Positions 7,348 to 15,503 of a stretch of 22,865 nucleotides of DNA are shown here, in pieces. Position numbers and translations under genes: made by a program. Source of the DNA: an uncultured Methanobrevibacter sp. (GTDB taxonomy: Archaea > Methanobacteriota > Methanobacteria > Methanobacteriales > Methanobacteriaceae); assembly GCA_904501935.1 (NCBI GenBank), contig CAJGDA010000009.1, positions 1 through 22,865 on the forward strand, read 5' to 3'. How positions within the stretch are numbered: position 1 is the first letter of the stretch; each line of letters starts with the position of its first letter. Below the pieces are notes generated by a model, which ran no database searches, was not told where the DNA came from, and saw only the letters and a program-made list of their open reading frames with translations.

Positions 7348-7367
7348 TTTTATCACCAGCGATAAGT

Positions 7368-7408
7368 GTAGTTAATTAAGTATTGCCTAGGAATTAATAC
7401 TTAACTAC
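7368..7408 (-). promoter_or_regulatory. Long imperfect palindrome in the 5' leader of the DUF2193-aquaporin operon
   Basis: GTAGTTAATTAAGTATT (7368-7384) is the inverse of AATACTTAACTAC (7396-7408) except for a four-base insertion; CCTAGG lies in the middle. It begins at about the predicted start of transcription and ends 10 nt before the SD. It could act as a repressor operator or as an mRNA hairpin. Confidence 0.6.
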
Positions 7409-7436
7409 CTTATAATTAATAAATTATTCAAGAAAG

Positions 7437-7444
7437 TATATAAA
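7437..7444 (-). promoter_or_regulatory. TATA box of the DUF2193-aquaporin operon
   Basis: TTTATATA on the minus strand, about 90 bp before the ATG at 7347. Transcription would start near 7412, giving a leader of about 65 nt that holds the palindrome. Confidence 0.65.
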
Positions 7445-7499
7445 TTTAGTTAAATGATTCTTAAAATTTAGAAAATTAGATTAGAAATGATTTAACAAT

Positions 7500-7558
7500 T
7501 AAAGAAAAAACGAGTGAAAAATAAAAATAAAAAAAATATTGAACTAATAGAAGAAAAA
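7500..7558 (-). terminator. T-rich terminator after uvrA
   Basis: Several T runs on the minus strand (6, 8, 5, 5 and 6 T) start directly after the uvrA stop codon, with no obvious hairpin. This fits U-tract termination in archaea. Confidence 0.5.
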
Positions 7559-7559
7559 A

Positions 7560-10448
7560 CTATTTTCCTATATCCTCTACTAATTCTTTAGCATATGGAG
7601 TTATATTCTCATCAAGCATACGCTCTAAAAACTCGCCAGTATAGGTTCCAGACTTTGCAATCTCTTCAGGTGTTCCGGTAGCTATTACTTGACCACCTCC
7701 ATCGCCTCCGTCAGGACCTAAGTCAATGATGTGGTCAGCAGTTTTTATAACATCCAGGTTATGCTCAATAACAACAACGGAATTACCTGCATCAGTTAAT
7801 CTAGCTAAAACATCTAAAAGTCTTTTGATATCTTCAAAATGAAGACCAGTAGTTGGTTCATCCAAAATATATAATGTTTTGCCAGTGCTGCTTCGTGATA
7901 GCTCTTTAGCTAGCTTAATCCTTTGGGCTTCCCCACCGGACAATGTTGTTGCAGGTTGGCCTATCTTCATGTAGCCCAAACCGACATCATACAATGTTTG
8001 AAGTTTTTTGGTGATTTTCGGAATGTTTTCAAAGAATTCTAATGCCTCTTCAACAGTCATTTCCAAGACTTCATAGATATTTTTACCTTTATATCTGATA
8101 TCCAAAGTCTCTTCATTGTATCTTTTACCACCACAGACTTCACATGGGACATAAACATCCGCTAAAAAGTGCATTTCAATCTGAACGATACCGTCCCCTG
8201 AACATGCTTCGCATCTTCCGCCTTTTACGTTAAATGAAAACCTTCCAGGCTTGTATCCTCTTGCTTTAGATTCTGGAGTGTTAGCAAACAAATCTCGAAT
8301 ATCAGTAAATACTCCAGTGTATGTTGCCGGATTTGATCTTGGAGTTCTACCAATTGGTTTTTGATTGATTGCAATGACCTTATCAACATTTTTCAAGCCT
8401 TCAATCTCGTCATATTTGCCTGCAAATGTGAATGTTTTAGACAGTTTGCCTTTAGCACCTTTGTATAATATCTCATTAATCAGACTACTCTTTCCAGACC
8501 CACTCACACCAGTAACACAGGTGAATTTGCCTAATGGAATTTCCACATCAATGTGCTTAAGGTTGTTTTGGGCAGCACCCCTAATAGTAATAAATTGACC
8601 ATTTCCAGGTCTGCGCTCTTTTGGAATGTCAATTTTTTTAACTCTTGAAATGTATTGGCCAGTAATGGAGTCTGGATTCTTCATTATATCCAAAGGGGTT
8701 CCTTGAGCCACTACCTTACCTCCATGCTCACCAGCACCAGGACCAATATCTACAACATGATCCGCTGAGAGGATAGTTTCTTCGTCATGTTCAACGACGA
8801 CCAAAGTGTTTCCCAAATCCTTAAGCCTTTTTAAAGCTTCGATTAGCTTTATATTGTCTCTTTGGTGAAGTCCAATACTTGGTTCGTCTAAAATATATAA
8901 GACACCGACCAATCCTGAACCGATTTGAGTTGCTAATCTGATTCTTTGGGCTTCCCCACCTGATAATGTACCAGATGACCTTGACATTGACAAGTAATCA
9001 AGTCCCACTTCAACCAAAAAGCTTAACCTTTCTTTAATTTCCTTTAGAACTTCTTTTGCAATGAAATTTTCACGTTCTGTAAGTTCCAAATCTTGGAAAA
9101 ACTGATAGGAATCCTTAATTGGTAAATCACAGACATCAATGATTGATTTTCCACCCACAGTAACAGCTAATATCTCAGGCCTAAGCCTTTTTCCATCACA
9201 AACATGGCATTTCCTGTCGCTCATGAATTTTGATAGGTATTTTCTTGAATAATTGGATTTGGTTTCGATGTATAATCGCTCCATTCTTGGAATTACACCT
9301 TCAAATTTACGATTTACCATGTAGGATTTATTCCTTCTTTTGAATGTGAAGGCAATCTTATCTTTGCATCCATATAAAATAGTATTTTGATATTCTGAGT
9401 CCAGTTCATTGAATGGAACATCCATGCTAAAATTGAAGTGTTTTGATACTGCTTCAAGCATTTGGTAGTAATAGTTTTCCCTTTTTGTTGATTTAGACCA
9501 TGGCGCAATAGCACCATCGTTTAAAGACAGATTTTTATCCGGGACAATCAAATCCGGATCAATTTCCATTTTGGAACCTATACCATTACATTCAGGACAT
9601 GCCCCTTGAGGAGCATTGAATGAAAACATCCTTGGAGTTAGCTCTTCAAAGTTTATTCCACAATCGACACATGCGAAGTGTTCTGAATACTTTTTCTCAT
9701 ACTCATCATCTTCAGCTGTAAATAAAACAGTAATTAGACCTTCAGTAAGTTCGGCGGCAGTTTCCAAGGAGTCGACAAGCCTTCTTTTAAAATCAACGTC
9801 ACGCCTGATTTTTAGTCTGTCAACTACAACATCAATGTTATGTCTATAAGTCTTTGCAAGTTCGATTTCCTCATCCAAATCCCTTATCTCACCGTCAACG
9901 CGAACCCTTACAAAACCCTTGTTTCTAAGGTCATCCAAAACATCCTTAAATTGGCCCTTCTTATCCCTGACAATCGGAGACAAGATTTGTATCTTAATTC
10001 CTTCACCTTCTTCAATGATTGAATCTCCGATTTGGCCAATGGTTTGCTGTGAGATTTCCTTTCCACAATTCGGACAATGCGGAATACCAATTCTTGCATA
10101 TAATAATCTTAAATAATCATAAATTTCAGTAATTGTACCGACAGTAGATCTTGGATTTTCCCTTGTTGTTTTCTGGTCAATTGAAATAGCTGGAGATAAC
10201 CCCTCAATTGATTCCATTTCTGGTTTTTTCATTTGACCTAAGAATTGCCTTGCATAAGCTGAAAGTGATTCGACATATCTACGCTGTCCTTCAGCATAGA
10301 TTGTATCAAAAGCTAGTGAAGACTTTCCAGACCCGCTTATGCCTGTAATTACTATGAATTCATCACGAGGGACACTGACATCAATATCTTGCAGATTATG
10401 CTCACGTGCACCCTTGATGACAATCTGTTTTTTTGACTCTTCTGCCAT
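7560..10448 (-). CDS. uvrA: Excinuclease ABC subunit A
   Basis: 962 residues, full length for UvrA. The damage-sensing ATPase of nucleotide excision repair loads UvrB at lesions. Two ABC ATPase halves are visible: Walker A GISGSGKS at 36-43 and a second at about 650; signatures LSGGEAQRI near 498 and 836. Paired CxxC zinc sites are near 259-284 and near 744-772, with single CxxC motifs near 124 and 414. The ATG at 10448 is preceded by GGAGATTATT, a good SD. It has bacterial ancestry, as in other mesophilic methanogens that carry UvrABC. uvrB lies 272 bp upstream on the same strand but probably in a separate transcript. uvrC is not in the window. Confidence 0.97.
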   Translation of the reverse strand: MAEESKKQIVIKGAREHNLQDIDVSVPRDEFIVITGISGSGKSSLAFDTIYAEGQRRYVESLSAYARQFLGQMKKPEMESIEGLSPAISIDQKTTRENPRSTVGTITEIYDYLRLLYARIGIPHCPNCGKEISQQTIGQIGDSIIEEGEGIKIQILSPIVRDKKGQFKDVLDDLRNKGFVRVRVDGEIRDLDEEIELAKTYRHNIDVVVDRLKIRRDVDFKRRLVDSLETAAELTEGLITVLFTAEDDEYEKKYSEHFACVDCGINFEELTPRMFSFNAPQGACPECNGIGSKMEIDPDLIVPDKNLSLNDGAIAPWSKSTKRENYYYQMLEAVSKHFNFSMDVPFNELDSEYQNTILYGCKDKIAFTFKRRNKSYMVNRKFEGVIPRMERLYIETKSNYSRKYLSKFMSDRKCHVCDGKRLRPEILAVTVGGKSIIDVCDLPIKDSYQFFQDLELTERENFIAKEVLKEIKERLSFLVEVGLDYLSMSRSSGTLSGGEAQRIRLATQIGSGLVGVLYILDEPSIGLHQRDNIKLIEALKRLKDLGNTLVVVEHDEETILSADHVVDIGPGAGEHGGKVVAQGTPLDIMKNPDSITGQYISRVKKIDIPKERRPGNGQFITIRGAAQNNLKHIDVEIPLGKFTCVTGVSGSGKSSLINEILYKGAKGKLSKTFTFAGKYDEIEGLKNVDKVIAINQKPIGRTPRSNPATYTGVFTDIRDLFANTPESKARGYKPGRFSFNVKGGRCEACSGDGIVQIEMHFLADVYVPCEVCGGKRYNEETLDIRYKGKNIYEVLEMTVEEALEFFENIPKITKKLQTLYDVGLGYMKIGQPATTLSGGEAQRIKLAKELSRSSTGKTLYILDEPTTGLHFEDIKRLLDVLARLTDAGNSVVVIEHNLDVIKTADHIIDLGPDGGDGGGQVIATGTPEEIAKSGTYTGEFLERMLDENITPYAKELVEDIGK

Positions 10449-10720
10449 AATAATCTCCTTAATTTTGTTATATATTATTAGAACAAACTACTTAATAAAA
10501 TGTTTCAGAGAGCATTTGAAAACTAATTCAAAACTAAACACTCAATAAAAAATCAATTATATTTAAATATTTTACACCCATACCAGATATATCCATATTA
10601 TCTATTGAAATAACATATTTTAGATAGTTATAATTGATTTTAAGCAAATTTTCAAATTCCCTTTTAATTGTATCTTTATATATTATTATAATTTGGATTA
10701 ATAAAGTTTTCTACTGAAAA
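10449..10720. other. uvrB-uvrA intergenic region with a startless open frame
   Basis: 272 bp, AT-rich. On the minus strand a frame of 58 codons is open from 10710 to 10534 (stop TAG at 10536-10534) but has no ATG in its first half; it reads like YKDTIKREFENLLKINYNY, then MDISGMGV. It may be chance or the remnant of a gene. TATA-like stretches occur near 10473, 10500 and 10565, any of which could drive uvrA. A weak 6-bp hairpin (GTTTTC/GAAAAC, 10706-10721) covers the uvrB stop. Confidence 0.35.
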
Positions 10721-12685
10721 CTATTTATCAAAACCTTTCAAAGCATAAAGCTTATTTCTCAAATCAGCCGCCCTTTCAAAGTCAAGCCGTGCAGCCGCAT
10801 CCTTCATATCCTTTTCCAAGTCACGAATAAGCAAGCGAAGTTCATCTTTAGGCATTCTTTCAATGTCTGCACCTTTAACCTTATATTTCTCATCTTCTTC
10901 GGCTAATTTTTCTTTTAATGTCCTTTCGGTGGATTTTGGAGTTATTCCATGAACTTCATTGTATTTCATTTGTAGCTTGCGCCTTTTCATTGTAATGTCA
11001 TATGCATTCCTAACGGAATCGGTCATATTATCCACATACATTATCACACGGCCGTTGACGTTTCTTGCAGCACGGCCAATGGTCTGTATCAAAGAAGTTT
11101 CATTTCTTAAGAATCCTTCCTTATCCGCATCCAAAATAGCTACCAAAGACACTTCAGGCAAATCGAGACCTTCCCTTAAAAGGTTAACACCAACCAATAC
11201 ATCAAATTTACCTCTCCTTAAGTCATCTACAATGTCAATTCGCTCCAATGTATCTATTTCAGAGTGCATATACCTTACCTTAACGCCGATTCTTGCATAA
11301 TAGTCAGTCAAATCTTCAGCCATCCGTTTAGTCAATGTTGTAACCAAAACCCTTTCATCCTTTTCGGCGGTTTTCCTAACCTCTTCAAGCAGGTCCTCAA
11401 CCTGACCTGTAACGGGCCTTATTATCACTTCCGGATCAACAAGTCCAGTTGGTCTTATGATTTGCTCAACAACATTTCTTGACTTTGAAAGCTCATACTG
11501 AGCGGGGGTTGCGGATACATAAATCACCTGATTGACAGAGGATTCAAACTCATCAAACCTTAAAGGACGGTTTTCTTTGGCTGAAGGCAATCTAAAACCA
11601 TATTCTACTAAAGTTTCCTTACGGGCTCTGTCCCCATTATACATTCCCCTAATCTGCGGAACTGTAACGTGAGATTCATCTATGATTGTTAAGAAATCAT
11701 CAGGGAAATATTTTAGAAGTGAATAAGGCTTGTCTCCCCACTTACGGCCTGATAAATGCATTGAATAGTTTTCTACACCAGGACAATAGCCCATTTCCCT
11801 CAACATCTCTATATCAAAACGGGTTCTCTGCTCTAATCTTTGAGCTTCCAGGAGTTTTCCCATTGCATTCAGCTCTGAAAGCCTTTCTTCAAGCTCATTT
11901 GAAATCTTTGAAATGGCCACATCCATCTTGTCCTGGCCGACTACAAAGTGCTTTGCGGGGAAAATCATATACCTTTGAAGGGATTCCTGTTTTTTACCTG
12001 TAACCTTATCTATTATGCTGATGGCATCTATCTCATCACCGAACAGTTCTATTCTGATTGGTGGTGTTCCATGGACTGGATTTATTTCAATTACGTCGCC
12101 TCTAACTCTAAATTGACCACGAGCAAATTCAATGTCATTTCTCTCATACTGCATGAAAACCAAACGGGCAAGAATTTCAGACCTCTCATAGACATCACCA
12201 ACATTTATTCCGAAAGCGAATTCACCATAGTCTTCAGGCGAACCTATACCATAAATGCAACTTACACTGCTTACAACAATAACATCATCTCTTGAAAGCA
12301 GAGATTGGGTTGCAGAATGCCTCATTATATCTATATCATCATTGATTGACGCTTCCTTATCAATAAATGTGTCGGTTCTAGGCACATAAGCCTCAGGCTG
12401 GTAATAATCATAATAACTGACAAAATATTCGACTGCATTATCCGGGAAAAACTCTTTGAACTCCTCATACAGCTGTGCAGCTAAGGTCTTGTTGTGTGAA
12501 ATGACAAGAGTAGGCTTTTGGACTTTCTCGATGACATTAGCCATTGTGAAAGTCTTGCCTGAACCTGTTACTCCTAAAAGAGTCTGTTCCTTTATTCCAT
12601 TTTTTATGCCTTCAGCTAATGAATCAATGGCTTTTGGTTGATCGCCCAGTGGTTTATAAGGCGATTTTAGATTGAATTCTTTCAT
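10721..12685 (-). CDS. uvrB: Excinuclease ABC subunit B
   Basis: 654 residues, full length. Walker A GVTGSGKT is at 38-45. The beta-hairpin that clamps damaged DNA is seen as YYDYYQPEAY at 91-100. Later motifs are the superfamily 2 helicase block ending NLLREGLDLPEVSL and GRAARN. A UVR domain (IRDLEKDMKDAAARLDFERA...) at the C terminus contacts UvrC. The ATG at 12685 has no convincing SD; it follows the stop of the 96-codon gene by 5 nt, so translation is probably coupled. It is third in an operon prs - 96-residue protein - uvrB. Confidence 0.97.
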   Translation of the reverse strand: MKEFNLKSPYKPLGDQPKAIDSLAEGIKNGIKEQTLLGVTGSGKTFTMANVIEKVQKPTLVISHNKTLAAQLYEEFKEFFPDNAVEYFVSYYDYYQPEAYVPRTDTFIDKEASINDDIDIMRHSATQSLLSRDDVIVVSSVSCIYGIGSPEDYGEFAFGINVGDVYERSEILARLVFMQYERNDIEFARGQFRVRGDVIEINPVHGTPPIRIELFGDEIDAISIIDKVTGKKQESLQRYMIFPAKHFVVGQDKMDVAISKISNELEERLSELNAMGKLLEAQRLEQRTRFDIEMLREMGYCPGVENYSMHLSGRKWGDKPYSLLKYFPDDFLTIIDESHVTVPQIRGMYNGDRARKETLVEYGFRLPSAKENRPLRFDEFESSVNQVIYVSATPAQYELSKSRNVVEQIIRPTGLVDPEVIIRPVTGQVEDLLEEVRKTAEKDERVLVTTLTKRMAEDLTDYYARIGVKVRYMHSEIDTLERIDIVDDLRRGKFDVLVGVNLLREGLDLPEVSLVAILDADKEGFLRNETSLIQTIGRAARNVNGRVIMYVDNMTDSVRNAYDITMKRRKLQMKYNEVHGITPKSTERTLKEKLAEEDEKYKVKGADIERMPKDELRLLIRDLEKDMKDAAARLDFERAADLRNKLYALKGFDK

Positions 12686-12690
12686 AAATA

Positions 12691-12981
12691 TCAGTTTGTA
12701 ATTGAAACGTTGAAACTAATGTGAACATATTTTGGAGCGCAGCAAGGTACTACTTTCTCATCCCTTATTGCCAAATCACCATAATTTTTAAATTCTTTTT
12801 TTAAATCATCTTTAATTCTTTTAACATTATCTTCATTGTGAACCCTTAGAGAGCCTAAAAATACTGTTTTTGCAGCCATATTCATGACAGAAATGCTGTC
12901 TACAAGCTCATACTCACCATATTTTTCCAAAATGGTATTTGATCCATCTAAGAGATCTTTTTTTATTGCTTCCTTATCCAT
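12691..12981 (-). CDS. Conserved-looking hypothetical protein, 96 residues, between prs and uvrB
   Basis: I do not recognise the family. The protein is soluble: an N-terminal helical part (MDKEAIKKDLLDGSNTILEK), a beta-rich middle (KTVFLGSLRVHNEDN) and a CC pair in VVPCCAPKYVHISF near residue 80, a possible redox or metal site. The ATG at 12981 starts 1 nt after the prs stop, with its SD (GAGGGA) inside the last prs codons. It is therefore firmly in the operon. Tight packing between two essential-type genes argues that it is real. Confidence 0.85.
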   Translation of the reverse strand: MDKEAIKKDLLDGSNTILEKYGEYELVDSISVMNMAAKTVFLGSLRVHNEDNVKRIKDDLKKEFKNYGDLAIRDEKVVPCCAPKYVHISFNVSITN

Positions 12982-12982
12982 T

Positions 12983-13897
12983 TTATTCCCTCAAAGCGTC
13001 TGCAATACTTTTAGCAATAGATACACGTGAAGTATCTGAAGATAAACTGTTAGTGCCTATAATTTTGTTTGCACCTGCAGCATAAATCCTTGTAGCTCCA
13101 TTGTTAGTTAAAATTGGATGTACACAGCAGACATCTACTGATGATGCACCATATTGTTTTAGAATATTGATTGCATTTACAATAGTTCCACCAGTAGCGA
13201 TAATGTCATCGATTATTACTGCATGCATGCCTTTTACAGAGTCAACATTGACAGTATTTTCGCTTTCGCTGTCACATCTGACATCAACAATTTTGGTTTC
13301 AACCTTATCTGGACCTAAACGGACTTTTGTTAAGTATGTGCAGTCACAGCCGATTATTTCTGAAATTTCTTGTGCAAAACCATATGCACCCTTATCAGGA
13401 GCAATGATTAAAGGTTTTTCGTTTGTTTTTTTGAAATATTTCTTGTCAAGATATTCTGCTATTGCAGGCATCGCTGAAATATTTCTTGCCGGAATATTAA
13501 AAAAGTTCAAAACACATTCCTCATGAATATTGAATGTAATGAACTCATCAGCACCTGCCGCTTCAATCAGATTGCAGATGATTTTAGCAGAAATTGTCTC
13601 ACCAGGATTAAAACGTTTTTCCTGCCTTGCATATCCCATATACGGAACTACTGCTGTGACTTTTTTTGCTCCCAAATCCTTTAAATTGGAAATCATAAAC
13701 AATAGTTCCATCAAGTTTTCATCTTGAGGATAACCAGTAGATTGAATAACTGTCACTTCATCAGGAATTTCACCATCTATTCTTAAATATCTTTCTCCAT
13801 CAGGAAATTTCTTAGTTTCAACATAACGTAATTCTTCACCAAGTTCACGTGCTACATGAGCCGCTAAATCTTGAGAAGCTGAACCACCAATAATCAC
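12983..13897 (-). CDS. prs: Ribose-phosphate pyrophosphokinase (PRPP synthetase)
   Basis: 304 residues. It makes PRPP from ribose 5-phosphate and ATP for purine, pyrimidine, histidine and tryptophan synthesis, and in methanogens for methanopterin-related precursors. Visible motifs: N-terminal IIGGSASQDLAAHVAREL, the nucleotide-binding segment YMGYARQEKRFNPGE near 105-120, and the PRPP loop VIIDDIIATGGTI near 230. The start is GTG at 13897, with GGTGAT three bases upstream; there is no ATG close by. It heads the operon with the 96-residue gene and uvrB. A promoter near 13961 would give a leader of about 40 nt. Confidence 0.95.
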   Translation of the reverse strand: MIIGGSASQDLAAHVARELGEELRYVETKKFPDGERYLRIDGEIPDEVTVIQSTGYPQDENLMELLFMISNLKDLGAKKVTAVVPYMGYARQEKRFNPGETISAKIICNLIEAAGADEFITFNIHEECVLNFFNIPARNISAMPAIAEYLDKKYFKKTNEKPLIIAPDKGAYGFAQEISEIIGCDCTYLTKVRLGPDKVETKIVDVRCDSESENTVNVDSVKGMHAVIIDDIIATGGTIVNAINILKQYGASSVDVCCVHPILTNNGATRIYAAGANKIIGTNSLSSDTSRVSIAKSIADALRE

Positions 13898-13956
13898 AAT
13901 ATCACCAAAATATTTATGGAATAATATATGTTTCCATTCATTAAAAAAGTTAAGTA

Positions 13957-13964
13957 TTTATATT
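13957..13964. promoter_or_regulatory. TATA element possibly shared by prs and the divergent membrane protein gene
   Basis: TTTATATT on the plus strand, within the near-symmetric ATTTATATTTAAA. Plus-strand transcription would start near 13986, right at the ATG at 13988. Minus-strand transcription would start near 13936, about 40 nt before the prs GTG. One TATA region placed correctly for both directions. Confidence 0.45.
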
Positions 13965-13987
13965 TAAAAGTTGCAATAAAAAAGATT

Positions 13988-14506
13988 ATGTCACTAGGAA
14001 AAAGCATGCTGAAAATAATAGTATTAGTTATTGTTGTACTCTTATTATTTATATTGGTAAGTCCAATTCTAATTATTGCTGAAGACACAACAGAAGGAAC
14101 CCCTGGAGTAGATATGGCTGCTTCATTTAGTGTTCCGAAAGGTTTTGAATGGGTTTACCCTGGAAGCTCATATAATGCAAACGGAGAAACACTCCACAAT
14201 ATTCACTTTATTGATCCTGAAAACCCTTATGGGGCTGCTCGTGACATTATTTCCTACACATACCACTACACACCCCATATAATTGTCAGCGTCAATGATG
14301 AGGCTGCAAAAGATATATTCGGTTATGATCTTGTAGATAATATCCGCGCTAATGACGCATATAACGGTTATCCTGGCAACGGCAATGCACAAGGAACCAT
14401 GTCTAGAGGTGATGCCGTAGGAACTGCAATGCTTATGGGCAACTTTAATCCACTTGAGATTCCTTTGCATGTACTTATGGGAAATATAAAATTTTTCATC
14501 GTATAA
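13988..14506 (+). CDS. Membrane-anchored hypothetical protein with extracytoplasmic domain
   Basis: 172 residues if started at the ATG at 13988. That start is preferred because the TATA element at 13957-13964 predicts a leaderless mRNA from there; an ATG at 13928 in the same frame lies upstream of the promoter. Residues 8-31 form one hydrophobic segment (MLKIIVLVIVVLLLFILV..), a signal anchor. The rest is soluble and predicted outside, with a polar patch rich in Gly, Asn and Tyr (NDAYNGYPGNGNAQG). I recognise no domain. It converges with the zinc-ribbon gene, 11 nt apart. Confidence 0.7.
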   Translation: MSLGKSMLKIIVLVIVVLLLFILVSPILIIAEDTTEGTPGVDMAASFSVPKGFEWVYPGSSYNANGETLHNIHFIDPENPYGAARDIISYTYHYTPHIIVSVNDEAAKDIFGYDLVDNIRANDAYNGYPGNGNAQGTMSRGDAVGTAMLMGNFNPLEIPLHVLMGNIKFFIV

Positions 14507-14517
14507 TTTTTCCTTTT

Positions 14518-14889
14518 TCAATGCAAAATCACATAAAATGAGAGCGCCACACCCACCAATGAAATAAATAATTGACATATACCATGCTTTCTTAGTGTAG
14601 GGTGCTTTGATTGAATTAAATAAAACGGCAGGAAAAATCCGAAAAATGTGAATGTGATAACAGCAGTGTTTTTAGCAATGAGATTAACAACAAATCCGCT
14701 CCAAGACAAAATTATAGTAATAATATATGAAATAATCACTGCTTTTTTGTTGATTTCGGGAAGACCATTCCGCTTATAAACATAAACCTGCTTGGGCCTG
14801 GCCCCTTCGATTAATGGAGTGCCACATTTAGCACAGTAATCATAATCATCCTGATTTTCAAATCCGCAATTATTGCATAAACGTACCAT
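14518..14889 (-). CDS. Small zinc-ribbon membrane protein
   Basis: 123 residues. The N terminus is a zinc ribbon (C5, C8, C19, C22: CNNCG...CAKCG). It is followed by three hydrophobic segments at about 49-67, 73-91 and 103-122. Proteins of this layout are common in Methanobrevibacter and have no assigned role. A TATA box AATTTATATT (14920-14911) lies about 25 nt before the ATG, so the mRNA is probably leaderless; no SD is seen. Confidence 0.75.
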   Translation of the reverse strand: MVRLCNNCGFENQDDYDYCAKCGTPLIEGARPKQVYVYKRNGLPEINKKAVIISYIITIILSWSGFVVNLIAKNTAVITFTFFGFFLPFYLIQSKHPTLRKHGICQLFISLVGVALSFYVILH

Positions 14890-14894
14890 GGATA

Positions 14895-14920
14895 AGAATT
14901 AATTCTTTTTAATATAAATT
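14895..14920 (-). promoter_or_regulatory. Promoter of the zinc-ribbon gene with a 14-bp palindrome
   Basis: AATTTATATT (14920-14911) is the TATA box. Between it and the start lies a perfect 14-bp palindrome, AAGAATTAATTCTT (14895-14908), where a bound repressor would block initiation. AT-rich palindromes of this size can also arise by chance. Confidence 0.4.
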
Positions 14921-15428
14921 ATTTTTCAATTACCATTGCTATTTCATCAAAGCATTCATTTTCATAATTGGTATTTGTTAGTTTAGTATAATATTTAAAG
15001 CCTAACTTTTCTAAAACTCTTTTTGATTGATTATTCTCAACCCTGTATGATGCATAAACCCGTTCAACATCCAAACATTCAAAAGCTCTTTTGATTAATA
15101 CGCTGGATGCTTCAACAGCAAAACCATTGCCCCAATACTCTTCAGCTATCCAATATCCGAGTTCGGCAGTGCCTTCACCCCACCAATGATTGGTATCTGG
15201 AGGGAACAACAATCCCACACATCCTATTGGAACATCATCTTTAACAATAGCATATGTTTCTCTTTTAGAAAAAACAGTTTTAATAATCTTTAAACTATCT
15301 TCAATACTTTCATGAGGTGGCCATCCTGCAATTGGACCTATATTTGGATTTTTAGCAAAGTGAAACAAGCACTTTGCATCTTTTTCTTCCCATGGTCTTA
15401 AAACTAAATTTTCTGTTTCAAAAATCAT
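14919..15428 (-). CDS. GNAT family N-acetyltransferase (RimJ/RimL type)
   Basis: 169 residues from the ATG at 15428; a TTG one codon upstream is a less likely start. The N terminus TENLVLRPWEEKDA is the standard RimJ/L opening. The acetyl-CoA loop region is AELGYWIAEEYWGNGFAVEA near 90-108, and the later RVENNQSKRVLEKLGFKYY motif is typical of the family. The substrate is unknown: ribosomal protein N-termini, other proteins or small amines are possible. It is transcribed divergently from the ADP-ribosylglycohydrolase gene with a 75-bp gap. No SD, probably leaderless. Confidence 0.88.
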   Translation of the reverse strand: MIFETENLVLRPWEEKDAKCLFHFAKNPNIGPIAGWPPHESIEDSLKIIKTVFSKRETYAIVKDDVPIGCVGLLFPPDTNHWWGEGTAELGYWIAEEYWGNGFAVEASSVLIKRAFECLDVERVYASYRVENNQSKRVLEKLGFKYYTKLTNTNYENECFDEIAMVIEK

Positions 15429-15503
15429 CAATAAAACTTTGTTTTAAATAGTAAAAATATTTTCATACAAACAATTAATAATTTAAAAATAAAAATTATT
15501 ATT

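Noticed and set aside
7347..7356. GTG at 7356 as the start of the DUF2193-type gene
   Set aside because: The GTG is part of the GGTGAT ribosome site that serves the ATG at 7347.
13101..13526. 141-codon plus-strand ORF
   Set aside because: Antisense to prs, with no SD or promoter of its own.
14168..14578. 136-codon minus-strand ORF at the end of the membrane-anchored protein
   Set aside because: It overlaps two better-supported genes in other frames and has no family resemblance.
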